35,940 nt of DNA from Pseudomonadota bacterium (GTDB lineage: Bacteria; Pseudomonadota; Gammaproteobacteria; Xanthomonadales; Xanthomonadaceae), in contig JAEZCF010000130.1 of assembly GCA_023430045.1 (NCBI GenBank), forward strand, positions 1 through 35,940. The letters run 5' to 3'. Under the pieces are notes generated by a model. That model saw nothing but the letters and a program-made list of their open reading frames with translations. It was not told the origin of the DNA and searched no databases. This document shows, in pieces, positions 22,121-30,786 of this stretch (its first letter is position 1; each line of letters opens with the position of its first letter). The translations under genes were made by a program, and so were the position numbers.

Positions 22121-23381
22121 CGTGTCTCACGGGAGGGTGGGCGTAACCCGGCGTAGCCGGGAACAGGCGCTCGGCGGCGCGGGCAAGCTCGGCATCGCCG
22201 CTGAGCGCTGCCGCCCGCAGGGCGGCGGTCGGCGGGTGCAGCAGGCGGTTGGTCAGTCCGTGCGCCAGCAGTTCCAGCACATCTTCGGCCGGCTTGCCGT
22301 GTGCAAGCTGCTGGCGCGCGCGCTGCAGCAGCTCCGCGCGGGTCGCCTCGCCGAACGCACGCAGTTGCTTCAACGGTGCCTGGTGCGCATGCGCCTGCAC
22401 GGTTTCGATGTAACGGGCCACCTGCAGGTCGATGATGGCCTCCGCTTCGGCGGCCGCTTCCCGGCGGCCACGGCGGTTGTCTTCCACCGCGCGTTCCAGG
22501 TCATCCACGGTGTACAGAAATGCGTCGGCCAGCGTGCCCACCGCCGCGTCGATGTCGCGCGGCACCGCCAGGTCGAACAGCAGCATCGGCTTGTGCCGGC
22601 GCGCACGCAGCGCCATGGCGACGGTGTCGCGGTGGATCACCGGTTCGCGCGCGGCGGTGGCCGAAAACACGATGTCCGCCTCGGCCAGATGGCGGTCCAG
22701 CTCGGCCAGCGGCAGGGCGACGCCACCATGCCGGCTGGCCAGTTCCTGCGCATGCGCCAGCGTGCGGTTGGCGATCAACAGGCGCCGGACCTTGCCTTCG
22801 CTGAGGTGGCGGGCCGCCAGTTCGATGGTCTCGCCGGCGCCCACCAGCAGCACTGTCGAATCGTCCAGGCGCGCGAAGGCGTTCTGCGCAAGGCGCACTG
22901 CCGCCGAAGCCACGGACACCGGATTGGCGCCCACCTGGGTATCGGTGCGTGCACGCTTGGCGACCGAGAATGCCTGCTGGAACAGGCGGTCCAGCTGCTG
23001 GCCGAGCAGGCCCTGTCCGCGCGCGAGTGTCCAGGCATCCTTCACCTGGCCGAGGATCTGCGGCTCGCCGAGCACCATCGAGTCCAGGCCGGTGGCCACC
23101 CGGAACAGGTGGCGCACGGCATCTGCGTCGGCATGCCGGTAAAGATAGCCCTGCAGGTCGCCGGCCTGGTCCTGCAACCAGTGGGACAGGGCATCCCCGG
23201 ATTCGGCCACCGCATACAGTTCGGTGCGGTTGCAGGTGGAGAGCAGCACCGCTTCGGCAATCCGCGGCGTATCGCGCAGGGAACCCAGCGCGCGCGGCAA
23301 CGCCTCACCGGCGAAGGCCGCGCGTTCGCGCAGGTCCACCGGTGCGGTCTGGTGATTCAGTCCGAGCACCCACAGGGTCAT
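22098..23381 (-). CDS. hemA: Glutamyl-tRNA reductase
   Basis: A 427-residue enzyme that reduces Glu-tRNA(Glu) to glutamate-1-semialdehyde, the first step of C5 tetrapyrrole synthesis. It shows GLNHQTAPVDLRERAAF, the catalytic cysteine in LLSTCNRTELYAV, MVLGEPQILGQVKDAW, the NADPH-binding TVLLVGAGETIELAARHL, and the C-terminal dimerisation helices. The ATG at 23381 starts MTLWVLGLNHQTAP as in the family. It is the first gene of hemA-prfA-OGT and divergent from the TPR gene with 54 nt between the two starts, so both promoters share this short region. Confidence 0.97.
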   Translation of the reverse strand: MTLWVLGLNHQTAPVDLRERAAFAGEALPRALGSLRDTPRIAEAVLLSTCNRTELYAVAESGDALSHWLQDQAGDLQGYLYRHADADAVRHLFRVATGLDSMVLGEPQILGQVKDAWTLARGQGLLGQQLDRLFQQAFSVAKRARTDTQVGANPVSVASAAVRLAQNAFARLDDSTVLLVGAGETIELAARHLSEGKVRRLLIANRTLAHAQELASRHGGVALPLAELDRHLAEADIVFSATAAREPVIHRDTVAMALRARRHKPMLLFDLAVPRDIDAAVGTLADAFLYTVDDLERAVEDNRRGRREAAAEAEAIIDLQVARYIETVQAHAHQAPLKQLRAFGEATRAELLQRARQQLAHGKPAEDVLELLAHGLTNRLLHPPTAALRAAALSGDAELARAAERLFPATPGYAHPPVRHDDADPAP

Positions 23382-23435
23382 TGTTCAGTTGCTTGCGATA
23401 AGCTGCTGGCCATAAGTGAACATTTTAAGGCCCCA

Positions 23436-25133
23436 ATGCCGCAGATGCCCGCATTGATTCGCATCCCCACTGTTCTGCTGCTCGGCCTGATGGCGGTCCC
23501 GGCGCTGGCGGCGCCCTCCGCGGCCCGCGCGCTGGCGCAGGCCGAAGCCGCGCAGGAGCCTTCGCTTGAGCCTGCCATGGTGGGGGAATTCGCCCTGCAG
23601 GCCGGCAAGCTGGGGGACGCTGCCGTGCAGTATCTACAGGCCGCGCAGGTCAGCGAGGGGGACGCGGGACTGGCCGAGCGCGCCACCCGCATCGCCATGC
23701 TGGCCAACGATGATGCCCGCGCCGCGCAGGCGCTGGCCCTCTGGCAGCAACGCGCGCCGCAGTCGCAGTCCATGCGCAGCGCTGCGGCCGCGCTGGCCAT
23801 GCGCCAGGGCAGGCCGGACCAGGCGGTGGACGAGCTGAAGGCGCTGCTGGCGGCTCAGGACGACACCGGCTGGAAGTTCGCCCTGGGCGCGCTGGTCGGC
23901 GGCGGCCGCGATCCGGCGGTGCCTGCAGAGGTGCTGGATGCGCTGGTGACCGCCAACGCCATCCCGGACCGCATCGAAGCCTGGCAGGAGTTCGGACGGC
24001 TTGCCATGCGCATGGAAAAGCCCGAGCTGGCCCAGCGCATGGTGGACCAGGTGGTGCGCCGCTTCCCGGACGATCCACGGGTGGCGCTGCTGCGTGCCAG
24101 CCAGCTGCAGCAGGCCGGAAACACCGCCGAAGCGTTGGCGGTACTCAAATCGTTGGAGCCGAAGGCACGTGCCAGCGCTGACCTGCGCAACGCCGTGGCC
24201 ATCGCCTACGACGCGATGAACGAACCGGTGGCCGCCGAACGCGTGCTGTCGGCCGGCCCGCAGGATGTGCAGACCTTCGGCATGCGTGCGTCGCTGCTGG
24301 CCAAGCAGGAAGACACCACGGCGCTCACCGCGCTGTATGGCGAACTTTCGCACGCGGCCAGCAAGCCGGATCCCGGCCAGCGCCTGCTGCTGGGCAAGAT
24401 CGCCGAATATCTCAAGCGCTACCAGGAAGCCGTGGACTGGTACCACAGCGTCCCCGGTGGTGATGAGCTGAGCGAGGCACGCCTGCGCGCAGCCAATGCG
24501 CAGGGCCTTCTGGGCAACCAGGAAAAGGCCCTGGAAGAAGTGCATGCCATCCAGTCCGACGCGGTGCTGGCCGAAGATGCGCGGCGCGATGCCTACCTGC
24601 TGGAAGCCGAGCTGCGGCTGCGCGCGGGCGACGATGCCGGCGAGCTGGATGCGTTGGCGCGCGGCCTGGCGGCCTATCCGGACGAGAACGCATTGCTGTA
24701 TGCCCGCGCACTGGCGTGGGAGCGCCGCGACGATATCCGCCGTGCCGAGGCCGACCTGCGCAAGATTCTGGTGACCGAGCCGGAAAACGTGGCAGCGCTC
24801 AATGCGCTGGGCTACACCCTGGCCGACCGCACCCAGCGCTACCAGGAGGCCCTGGAGCTGATCGACCGCGCCCGTGTGGCCGAACCGGACAACCCGGCGA
24901 TCGTCGACAGCCACGGCTGGGTGCTGTATCGGCTGGGCCGCAACGAGGAGGCGCTGGTGCAGCTGCGCCGCGCCTACACCCTGGCCAGGGATGCCGAGAT
25001 CGCTGCCCATCTGGCGGAGGTGCTGTGGGTGATGGGGCGCCAGGACGAGGCGCGCCGTTATCTGGATGAAGCCACCCGGCTGGATCCCGACAACCGCGCG
25101 CTGCAGCGCGTCCGTGAGAAATACACGCCATGA
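23436..25133 (+). CDS. Exported tetratricopeptide repeat protein
   Basis: A 565-residue protein with a signal peptide (IRIPTVLLLGLMAVPALAA) and many TPR units, the clearest near the C-terminus (PENVAALNALGYTLADRTQRYQEALELIDRARVAEPDNPAIVDSHGWVLYRLGRNEEALVQLRRAYTLARDAEIAAHLAEVLW). This last block is characteristic of the TPR protein found upstream of lolB in Pseudomonas and Xanthomonas. The ATG at 23436 has AAGG 5 nt upstream; the frame is open far upstream but only opposite hemA and prfA. It overlaps lolB by 4 nt (ATGA). Likely periplasmic, perhaps linked to lipoprotein traffic by position; function not established. Confidence 0.88.
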   Translation: MPQMPALIRIPTVLLLGLMAVPALAAPSAARALAQAEAAQEPSLEPAMVGEFALQAGKLGDAAVQYLQAAQVSEGDAGLAERATRIAMLANDDARAAQALALWQQRAPQSQSMRSAAAALAMRQGRPDQAVDELKALLAAQDDTGWKFALGALVGGGRDPAVPAEVLDALVTANAIPDRIEAWQEFGRLAMRMEKPELAQRMVDQVVRRFPDDPRVALLRASQLQQAGNTAEALAVLKSLEPKARASADLRNAVAIAYDAMNEPVAAERVLSAGPQDVQTFGMRASLLAKQEDTTALTALYGELSHAASKPDPGQRLLLGKIAEYLKRYQEAVDWYHSVPGGDELSEARLRAANAQGLLGNQEKALEEVHAIQSDAVLAEDARRDAYLLEAELRLRAGDDAGELDALARGLAAYPDENALLYARALAWERRDDIRRAEADLRKILVTEPENVAALNALGYTLADRTQRYQEALELIDRARVAEPDNPAIVDSHGWVLYRLGRNEEALVQLRRAYTLARDAEIAAHLAEVLWVMGRQDEARRYLDEATRLDPDNRALQRVREKYTP

Positions 25134-25786
25134 TGCCTTCCATCGCCCGGCCGCTGCTGCTGGTGGCCACCGCCCTGGCCATGTCCGGCTGTACTTCGCT
25201 GGGAACCCAGAAGACGCCCGCACCAGATGTGGCATATACGGTGTCACCGGCTGCCGAACGCGCCGAGGCAGCGCGCGTGCAGGTACTGCGCGCGCAGCCG
25301 GACTGGGCGTTCCAGGGGCGCGTGGCGGTCAGCCGCGGGCGCGACGGCGGCAGCGGCCGGATCGACTGGAGCCAGCAGGGCGATACGTACCAGATCCAGC
25401 TCAGCGCGCCGGTCACCCGCCAGAGCTGGCGCCTGCATGGGGATGCCGGGCAGGGCGCAGGCCGCCTGGAAGGACTGGATGGCGGCCCCCGTGAAGGTGC
25501 GGACGCCCGCCAGCTGCTGCTGGAGGCGACCGGCTGGGACATCCCCGTCAACCAGTTGCCGGACTGGACCCGCGGCCTGGTGCTGCAGGGCGCCGATGAG
25601 GGCGGCCTGCAACGTGATGCCGAAGGGCGCCCCCGCCAGCTGCAGCAGGCCGGCTGGACCGTGCAGTACCTGGACTGGTATCCGCCGCAGGAAGGACGGC
25701 AGGCGCTGCCACGTCGCATGGAAGCCAGCAATGGCGATGCGAAGGTGCGCCTGGTCATCGACCAGTGGGACCTGCAGGGTCCATGA
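25130..25786 (+). CDS. lolB: Outer-membrane lipoprotein receptor LolB
   Basis: A 218-residue lipoprotein with signal peptide and lipobox ending MSGC (C21). The mature domain has QPDWAFQGRVAVSRGRDGGSGRIDWSQQGDTYQIQLSAPVTRQSWRL, DARQLLLEATGWDIPVNQLPDWTRGL and a C-terminal VRLVIDQWDL, which fit the LolB half-barrel. LolB accepts lipoproteins from LolA and inserts them in the outer membrane. Context supports this: ATGA overlaps with the TPR gene upstream and with ispE downstream, the lolB-ispE order being conserved in gammaproteobacteria. Confidence 0.93.
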   Translation: MMPSIARPLLLVATALAMSGCTSLGTQKTPAPDVAYTVSPAAERAEAARVQVLRAQPDWAFQGRVAVSRGRDGGSGRIDWSQQGDTYQIQLSAPVTRQSWRLHGDAGQGAGRLEGLDGGPREGADARQLLLEATGWDIPVNQLPDWTRGLVLQGADEGGLQRDAEGRPRQLQQAGWTVQYLDWYPPQEGRQALPRRMEASNGDAKVRLVIDQWDLQGP

Positions 25787-26655
25787 CGCAGGCGACCGAC
25801 GAAGGCGCTGGCTGGTCCTGGTGGCCGGCGCCGGCCAAGCTCAACCTGTTCCTGCAGGTCACCGGCCGCCGTGCCGATGGGTACCACACGCTGCAGACGG
25901 TATTCCGGCTGCTCGACTGGGGCGACCGCATCGGCCTGCGCCTGCGCGAGGACGCTGCGGTACGGCGCGTCGGGCTCTCGCTGGCGGGGGTGGGCGAAGC
26001 TGACGATCTTGCCGTACGGGCGGCGCGATTGCTGCAAAGTTCGGCCAAAATCAATAAAGGCATCGATATCATCGTCGAAAAATCCATACCGGCCGGAGGT
26101 GGGTTCGGTGGTGGGTCATCCGATGCGGCCACCGTGCTGGTGGCGCTCAACCGGCTGTGGGGGGCAGGACTGGACGCCGATGCGCTGGCCGATCTGGGGC
26201 TGCGGCTTGGGGCGGACGTGCCGGTGTTCGTGCGAGGACACAATGCCTGGGCCGAAGGGGTGGGCGAGCGCCTGACGCCGATCACACTGCCACCGGCCTG
26301 GTACGTCGTGGCCGACCCCGGGGTGCATGTGCCGACCCCGGCGCTGTTCGCATCCCCGGATTTGACGCGCGACAGTCCAGTGGCGAAAATAGAGGACTTC
26401 GCTTCCGGGTGCTTGTCCGGCAATGCGTTCGAACCGGTGCTGCGCCGCCGTGAGCCTGCCGTTGAAGCAGTGCTCGCTGCGTTGAGCGATATCGGAACGG
26501 CGCGCCTGACAGGGTCCGGAAGTGGTTGTTTTGTCGAGTTCCCCACGTTGGCCGAAGCCAGCCAGGGCGTGGCGAAGCTGCCAGAGGAGTTGCGGGCGTG
26601 GGTGGTTGCGGGTGTTGCCCGTTCGCCGCTGCTGGATGCACTCGAGCGTAACTGA
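25783..26655 (+). CDS. ispE: 4-diphosphocytidyl-2-C-methyl-D-erythritol kinase
   Basis: A 290-residue GHMP kinase of the MEP isoprenoid pathway; it phosphorylates CDP-methylerythritol. Motifs: WPAPAKLNLFLQVTGRRADGYHTLQTVF, the ATP-binding IPAGGGFGGGSSDAATVLVALNRLW, LGADVPVFVRGHNAWAEGVGE, and the third motif LTGSGSGCFVEF. The ATG at 25783 overlaps the lolB stop by 4 nt. A tRNA-Gln gene follows after 11 nt and prs after that, the standard order in Pseudomonas and Xanthomonas. Confidence 0.96.
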   Translation: MTQATDEGAGWSWWPAPAKLNLFLQVTGRRADGYHTLQTVFRLLDWGDRIGLRLREDAAVRRVGLSLAGVGEADDLAVRAARLLQSSAKINKGIDIIVEKSIPAGGGFGGGSSDAATVLVALNRLWGAGLDADALADLGLRLGADVPVFVRGHNAWAEGVGERLTPITLPPAWYVVADPGVHVPTPALFASPDLTRDSPVAKIEDFASGCLSGNAFEPVLRRREPAVEAVLAALSDIGTARLTGSGSGCFVEFPTLAEASQGVAKLPEELRAWVVAGVARSPLLDALERN

Positions 26656-26666
26656 TTGTTTGATGC

Positions 26667-26743
26667 AGGGGCGTCGCCAAGAGGCCCAAGGCACCAGGTT
26701 TTGATCCTGGCATTCGTAGGTTCGAATCCTACCGCCCCTGCCA
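26667..26743 (+). tRNA. tRNA-Gln (anticodon TTG)
   Basis: A cloverleaf is visible: acceptor aggggcg / cgcccct, anticodon loop ttttgat with TTG flanked by stem ccagg / cctgg, and T-loop ggttcgaatcc. Genome-encoded CCA follows the discriminator G. It lies in the ispE-prs interval and is probably processed from the same transcript. Confidence 0.95.
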
Positions 26744-26906
26744 CCTGCGGCTGTGTCCGCGGCTTCCAGCGCAGCGTCTGCGCGGGACGTGGAAATCGCC
26801 GCGGTAGTCCGCCACAGGTGCCTTCGGGTGCCGGTGGCAGCCGGTCGCTGTTGTCCGGTCGCTCCCACACCCGATATTCCGCCACTCGCTCCCGCCCGAG
26901 ACAATC

Positions 26907-27869
26907 ATGATGCAACAGTCGCCCAACCTGCTGGTCTTTTCCGGCAACGCCAACAAACGCCTCGCGCAGAACATCTGCAAGGAACTGGGAGTGCGTCCGG
27001 GCAAGGCGCTGGTCTCGCAGTTCTCCGATGGCGAAGTGCAGGTGGAGATCGAGGAGAACGTCCGCAAGCAGGACGTGTTCGTGATCCAGCCGACCTGCGC
27101 GCCGAGTGCCGAGAACCTGATGGAGCTGCTGGTGCTGATCGATGCGCTCAAGCGTGCGTCGGTCAACAGTGTCACCGCGGTGGTGCCGTACTTCGGTTAT
27201 TCCCGCCAGGATCGCCGCATGCGCTCCTCGCGCGTGCCGATCACCGCCAAGCTGGCGGCGAAGATGTTCAGCACCGCCGGCGCGGATCGTGTGTTGACCG
27301 TGGACCTGCACGCCGACCAGATCCAGGGTTTCTTCGACATCCCGGTGGACAACGTATATGCCTCGCCGCTGCTGCTCGCCGATATCTGGCGCGCCTACGG
27401 CACCGAAAACCTGATCGTGGTGTCCCCGGATGTGGGTGGCGTGGTGCGTGCACGTGCCGTCGCCAAGCGCCTGGACGATGCCGACCTGGCGATCATCGAC
27501 AAGCGCCGTCCGCGCGCCAACGTCTCAACCGTGATGAACATCATCGGTGACGTCGAAGGCAAGACCTGCGTGATGGTCGATGACATCGTCGATACCGCCG
27601 GCACCCTGTGCGCCGCTGCTGCTGCCCTGAAGGCGCGCGGCGCGCTCAAGGTCGCCGCCTACTGCACCCACGCGGTGCTGTCCGGACCGGCGGTGGACAA
27701 CATCACCAATTCCCAGCTCGACGAACTGGTGGTGACCGATACCATCCCGCTGAAGGACGCCGCGCGGGTATGCGGCAAGATCCGCCAGCTGAGCGTGGCG
27801 GAAATGCTGGCCGAAACGATGCGCCGCATCGCCTTCGGCGAATCGGTCAGCTCGCTGTACGTCGATTGA
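26907..27869 (+). CDS. prs: Ribose-phosphate pyrophosphokinase
   Basis: A 320-residue class I PRPP synthase. It has LLVFSGNANKRLAQNICKELG, FSDGEVQVEIEENVRKQDVFVIQ, the ATP-binding FGYSRQDRRMRSSRVPITAK, the flexible-loop KRR motif in IIDKRRPRANVSTVMN, and the PRPP loop VMVDDIVDTAGTLC. It makes PRPP for nucleotide, histidine and tryptophan synthesis. It starts 163 nt after the tRNA-Gln gene and is followed by rplY. The intervening 163 nt contain no gene I can see. Confidence 0.97.
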   Translation: MMQQSPNLLVFSGNANKRLAQNICKELGVRPGKALVSQFSDGEVQVEIEENVRKQDVFVIQPTCAPSAENLMELLVLIDALKRASVNSVTAVVPYFGYSRQDRRMRSSRVPITAKLAAKMFSTAGADRVLTVDLHADQIQGFFDIPVDNVYASPLLLADIWRAYGTENLIVVSPDVGGVVRARAVAKRLDDADLAIIDKRRPRANVSTVMNIIGDVEGKTCVMVDDIVDTAGTLCAAAAALKARGALKVAAYCTHAVLSGPAVDNITNSQLDELVVTDTIPLKDAARVCGKIRQLSVAEMLAETMRRIAFGESVSSLYVD

Positions 27870-27976
27870 TTTTCGCCCCGGCCGGCAACGGCAGGGGTAT
27901 TCCCGGGTGCTTCTGGTCGCGGAAGTGCCTGCAACCGCCCCGCCGCGAGGCGAGGCAACAACCTGAGTAGTAGACA

Positions 27977-28603
27977 ATGTCGAAGACCCATGAAATCAAG
28001 GTCACCAAGCGTGAACTGCAGCGTAAGGGTGCGAGCCGCCGCCTGCGTCATGCCGGTGTGATTCCGGCGATCGTGTACGGCGGCAACGCCGAGCCGGTCG
28101 CCATCAGCCTGGACCACAATGAAATCTGGCTGGCGCAGCAGAACGAGTGGTTCTACTCGTCCATCCTGGACCTGAACCTGGACGGCAAGGTCCAGCGCGT
28201 GCTGCTGCGTGACATGCAGCGCCACCCGTACAAGCAGCTGATCATGCACCTGGATTTCCAGCGCGTGAACGAGAACGAGGCCCTGACCGCCTCGGTGCCG
28301 CTGCACTTCATCAACGAAGAAATCTCGCCGGCCGGCAAGGCCGCCGACATCGTGGTCACCCACGAACTGAAGGAAGTGACCGTCACCTGCCTGCCGAAGA
28401 ACCTGCCGGAGTCGATCGAAGTCGACCTGGCCAATCTGGAAGCCGGCAACATCATCTACCTGTCGGACATCAAGCTGCCCAAGGGCGTGGAGATTCCGGC
28501 GCTGGCGCTGGGCAAGGACCACGACGATGCCGTGGTCACCGCCAAGCACGGCAAGGAAGATGCGGCTGACGTGCAGGAAGAAGAAGCACCTGCTGCCGAG
28601 TAA
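27977..28603 (+). CDS. rplY: 50S ribosomal protein L25/general stress protein Ctc
   Basis: A 208-residue protein of the long L25/CTC type: an N-terminal 5S rRNA-binding L25 domain (KGASRRLRHAGVIPAIVYGGNAEPVAISLDHNEI, LLRDMQRHPYKQLIMHLDFQRV) and a C-terminal TL5 domain (ISPAGKAADIVVTHELKEVTVTCLPKNLPESIEVDLANLEAGNIIYLSDIKLPKGVEIP). The acidic tail EDAADVQEEEAPAAE is common. It binds 5S rRNA in the large subunit. It sits between prs and pth as in many gammaproteobacteria. Confidence 0.96.
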   Translation: MSKTHEIKVTKRELQRKGASRRLRHAGVIPAIVYGGNAEPVAISLDHNEIWLAQQNEWFYSSILDLNLDGKVQRVLLRDMQRHPYKQLIMHLDFQRVNENEALTASVPLHFINEEISPAGKAADIVVTHELKEVTVTCLPKNLPESIEVDLANLEAGNIIYLSDIKLPKGVEIPALALGKDHDDAVVTAKHGKEDAADVQEEEAPAAE

Positions 28604-28612
28604 GGCCTTTGC

Positions 28613-28640
28613 GGCGCCCGTCCCTCCGGGGGCGGGTGCC
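28613..28640 (+). terminator. Hairpin after rplY
   Basis: ggcgcccgtccc and gggcgggtgcc (with two G-T pairs) fold over the tetraloop tccg, a UNCG-type cap. Only a weak T stretch (gttgcctt) follows, so termination may be partial and pth may be read through. Confidence 0.55.
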
Positions 28641-28673
28641 GTTGCCTTGCCACCGGGGCATTCGCGCTGGCAC

Positions 28674-28692
28674 GGCCGATCCATGGTCGGCT
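28674..28692. repeat. Short SMAG-like palindrome between rplY and pth
   Basis: gccga and tcggc flank ccatgg, the same core as the SMAG elements at 19216, but without the GTAG head. It may be a degenerate SMAG. Confidence 0.5.
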
Positions 28693-28727
28693 GCCTGCGC
28701 AGGGTGGTGAGGACCTAGCAGGAAGAG

Positions 28728-29309
28728 ATGATGGCAGGATTGCGACTGATCGTCGGTCTGGGAAACCCCGGGCCGGAACACGCCCGGACCCGGCACAATG
28801 CTGGGTTTCATTTTGTTGAGGCCCTGGCGGAGAAGGCGGGTGCACGCTGGAGCGTGGACAGCAAGCTGTTCGGTGAAACCGCGCGGGTGGATATCGGCGG
28901 GCATGCGGTATGGCTGTTGAAGCCGGCCACCTTCATGAACCTCAGCGGAAAGTCGGTGACTGCGGCGCAGCGCTTCTGGAAGATCGAGCCGGAAGAAACG
29001 CTGCTGGCGCATGACGAACTGGACCTGCCGCCTGGCGCGGCCAGACTGAAATTCGACGGAGGACACGGGGGGCAGAACGGGCTGCGCGATACCATGCGCC
29101 TGCTCGGCCATGGCCGCTTCCACCGGCTGCGCGTGGGTATCGGCCACCCGGGTCACAAGGATCGCGTGGTGCCGTGGGTGCTGGGACGTGCCTCGAAGGA
29201 GGACGACATCCTGATGGCTCGCGCCATCGACGATGCCATCGATGTACTGCCGCTGGCGGTGGACGGCGACTTCAACGAAGCGATGAAGCGGCTGCACACC
29301 CCGAAATAG
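28728..29309 (+). CDS. pth: Peptidyl-tRNA hydrolase
   Basis: A 193-residue enzyme that cleaves the ester bond of peptidyl-tRNAs released from stalled ribosomes. It shows LIVGLGNPGPEHARTRHNAGFHFVE with the catalytic histidine in TRHNAG, KPATFMNLSGKSV, LLAHDELDLPPG with the catalytic-site aspartate, and GGHGGQNGLRD. Length is normal. Starts ATG ATG at 28728, preceded by caggaagag; the second ATG is equally possible. Confidence 0.96.
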   Translation: MMAGLRLIVGLGNPGPEHARTRHNAGFHFVEALAEKAGARWSVDSKLFGETARVDIGGHAVWLLKPATFMNLSGKSVTAAQRFWKIEPEETLLAHDELDLPPGAARLKFDGGHGGQNGLRDTMRLLGHGRFHRLRVGIGHPGHKDRVVPWVLGRASKEDDILMARAIDDAIDVLPLAVDGDFNEAMKRLHTPK

Positions 29310-29320
29310 AGTCCGTCAGA

Positions 29321-29339
29321 TACCGACCTTTGGTCGGTA
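29321..29339. repeat. Short palindrome between pth and ychF
   Basis: taccgacc and ggtcggta, 8 bp each, flank ttt. It resembles the SMAG stem but no GTAG head is present. It lies 12 nt after the pth stop and could shape the intercistronic mRNA. Confidence 0.6.
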
Positions 29340-29408
29340 CGGAGAATGATTGGCCAAGCGGCGCGCGCGCTGTTTCACCAATCACTTCACCCCAGAGAGC
29401 TGTCAAAC

Positions 29409-30500
29409 ATGGGTATCAAATGCGGCATCGTCGGCCTGCCCAACGTGGGCAAGTCGACCCTGTTCAATGCGCTGACCAAGGCAGGTATCGCTGCGGCCAA
29501 CTTCCCGTTCTGCACCATCGAGCCGAACGTCGGCATCGTGCCGGTGCCGGACCCGCGCCTGAACGAGCTGGCCACCATCATCAACCCGCAGAAGGTCATC
29601 CCGACGGCGGTCGAGTTCGTCGACATCGCCGGCCTGGTCGCCGGTGCCGCCAGCGGTGAAGGCCTGGGCAACAAGTTCCTGGCGCATATCCGCGAAGTCG
29701 ATGCGATCACCCACGTGGTGCGCTGCTTCGAGCATGGCGACATCGTGCACGTGGCCGGCAAGGTGGATCCGATCTCCGACATCGAGACCATCGATACCGA
29801 GCTGGCGCTGGCTGACCTGGACAGCGTGGAGAAGGCGTTGAACCGTGCCGAGCGCGCGGCAAAGGGTGGCGACAAGGATGCGGCCGCACGCAAGCCGGTA
29901 CTGGCAAAGCTGCAGGCCGCGCTGGCCGACGGCAAGGCTGGCCGCGCGGCAGGCCTGGATGACGAGGAAAAGGCGCTGGTGCGCGACCTGTTCCTGCTCA
30001 CCCTGAAGCCGGTGATGTATATCGCCAACGTGCTGGAAGATGGTTTCGAGAACAATCCGCACCTGGAAGCGGTGCGTGCCCGCGCTGCAGAGGAGGGCGC
30101 GATGGTGGTGCCGGTGTCGGCGGCGATCGAAGAGGAGCTGTCGCAACTCGATGATGAGGACCGCGACACCTTCCTGGCCGATCTGGGTCTGAGCGAGCCG
30201 GGCCTGAACCGCGTGATCAACGCCGCCTACAGTCTGCTCGGCCTGCAGACCTACTTCACGGCGGGCGTGAAGGAAGTGCGCGCGTGGACCGTGCGCAAGG
30301 GCGCAACCGCACCGCAGGCGGCCGCGGTGATCCACACCGATTTCGAGAAGGGCTTCATCCGCGCCGAGACGATCGCGTATGACGACTTCATGAAGTACAA
30401 GGGCGAAGCCGGTGCCAAGGAAGCCGGTCGCCTGCGTCTGGAAGGCAAGGAATACCGCGTGCAGGAAGGCGACATCCTGCATTTCCGCTTCAACGTCTGA
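29409..30500 (+). CDS. ychF: Redox-regulated ATPase YchF
   Basis: A 363-residue Obg-family P-loop protein. It has the Walker A GLPNVGKSTLFNALTKAG, switch region FVDIAGLVAGAASGEGLGNKFLAHIREVDAITHVVR, an altered specificity motif typical of the ATP-preferring YchF branch, a coiled-coil insertion, and a C-terminal TGS domain (LQTYFTAGVKEVRAWTVRKGATAPQAAAVIHTDFEKGFIRAE). The ATG at 29409 (MGIKCGIVGLPNVGKS) is the family start; the 21 upstream in-frame residues are not. YchF binds ribosomes and affects stress responses. A terminator hairpin follows. Confidence 0.96.
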   Translation: MGIKCGIVGLPNVGKSTLFNALTKAGIAAANFPFCTIEPNVGIVPVPDPRLNELATIINPQKVIPTAVEFVDIAGLVAGAASGEGLGNKFLAHIREVDAITHVVRCFEHGDIVHVAGKVDPISDIETIDTELALADLDSVEKALNRAERAAKGGDKDAAARKPVLAKLQAALADGKAGRAAGLDDEEKALVRDLFLLTLKPVMYIANVLEDGFENNPHLEAVRARAAEEGAMVVPVSAAIEEELSQLDDEDRDTFLADLGLSEPGLNRVINAAYSLLGLQTYFTAGVKEVRAWTVRKGATAPQAAAVIHTDFEKGFIRAETIAYDDFMKYKGEAGAKEAGRLRLEGKEYRVQEGDILHFRFNV

Positions 30501-30529
30501 TCGCTGGTCGTCGCTCCGGATGCAGGTCG

Positions 30530-30555
30530 AACGCCCCGCCTCGTGCGGGGCGTTC
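30530..30555 (+). terminator. Hairpin terminator after ychF
   Basis: gaacgccccgc and gcggggcgttc form an 11-bp stem with a short loop, 30 nt after the ychF stop. The following T content is modest (tgcattt). Confidence 0.75.
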
Positions 30556-30698
30556 TGCATTTGGACAAAAATTCACCACGCTCCCGAAGCGCCTGCCACG
30601 CGTGGCTTACATCCACTTGTCCACATGAAATCCGCATGGCTTTCCCCGTGTGATGTGGAGAAGTCATCGGAACGGAACCGGACGAGCCCCGCTGCAGG
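30556..30698. other. Intergenic stretch between ychF and SMAG pair
   Basis: No gene is seen. Two sequences resemble DnaA boxes with one mismatch each (ttgtccaca at 30617-30625; tgtggagaa at 30654-30662 on the other strand). Two such hits are expected by chance and I do not call a function. Confidence 0.4.
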
Positions 30699-30759
30699 GT
30701 AGAGCGGGACTCTGCCCCGCTGCGCGGCAATGCGTCAGCCGGGCAGAGCCCGGCTCTAC
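30699..30759. repeat. Inverted pair of SMAG repeats downstream of the autotransporter
   Basis: The first element (30699-30724) starts GTAGAGCGGGACTC and pairs agcggg with cccgct. The second (30736-30759) is inverted, reading GTAGAGCCGGGCTCTGCC on the minus strand. They are 27 nt before the autotransporter stop, between two converging genes. Confidence 0.85.
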
Positions 30760-30786
30760 GCGACGTCGCGCCTGCCGGCACGCCGC

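Noticed and set aside
21720..23435. An in-frame N-terminal extension of the TPR protein across hemA and prfA
   Set aside because: hemA and prfA are unmistakable on the other strand, and the TPR protein has a proper signal peptide and ribosome binding site at 23436.
30617..30662. Two DnaA-box-like sequences suggesting an origin
   Set aside because: Each has a mismatch, they are few, no AT-rich unwinding region or dnaA/dnaN gene is near, and the context is ordinary intergenic DNA.
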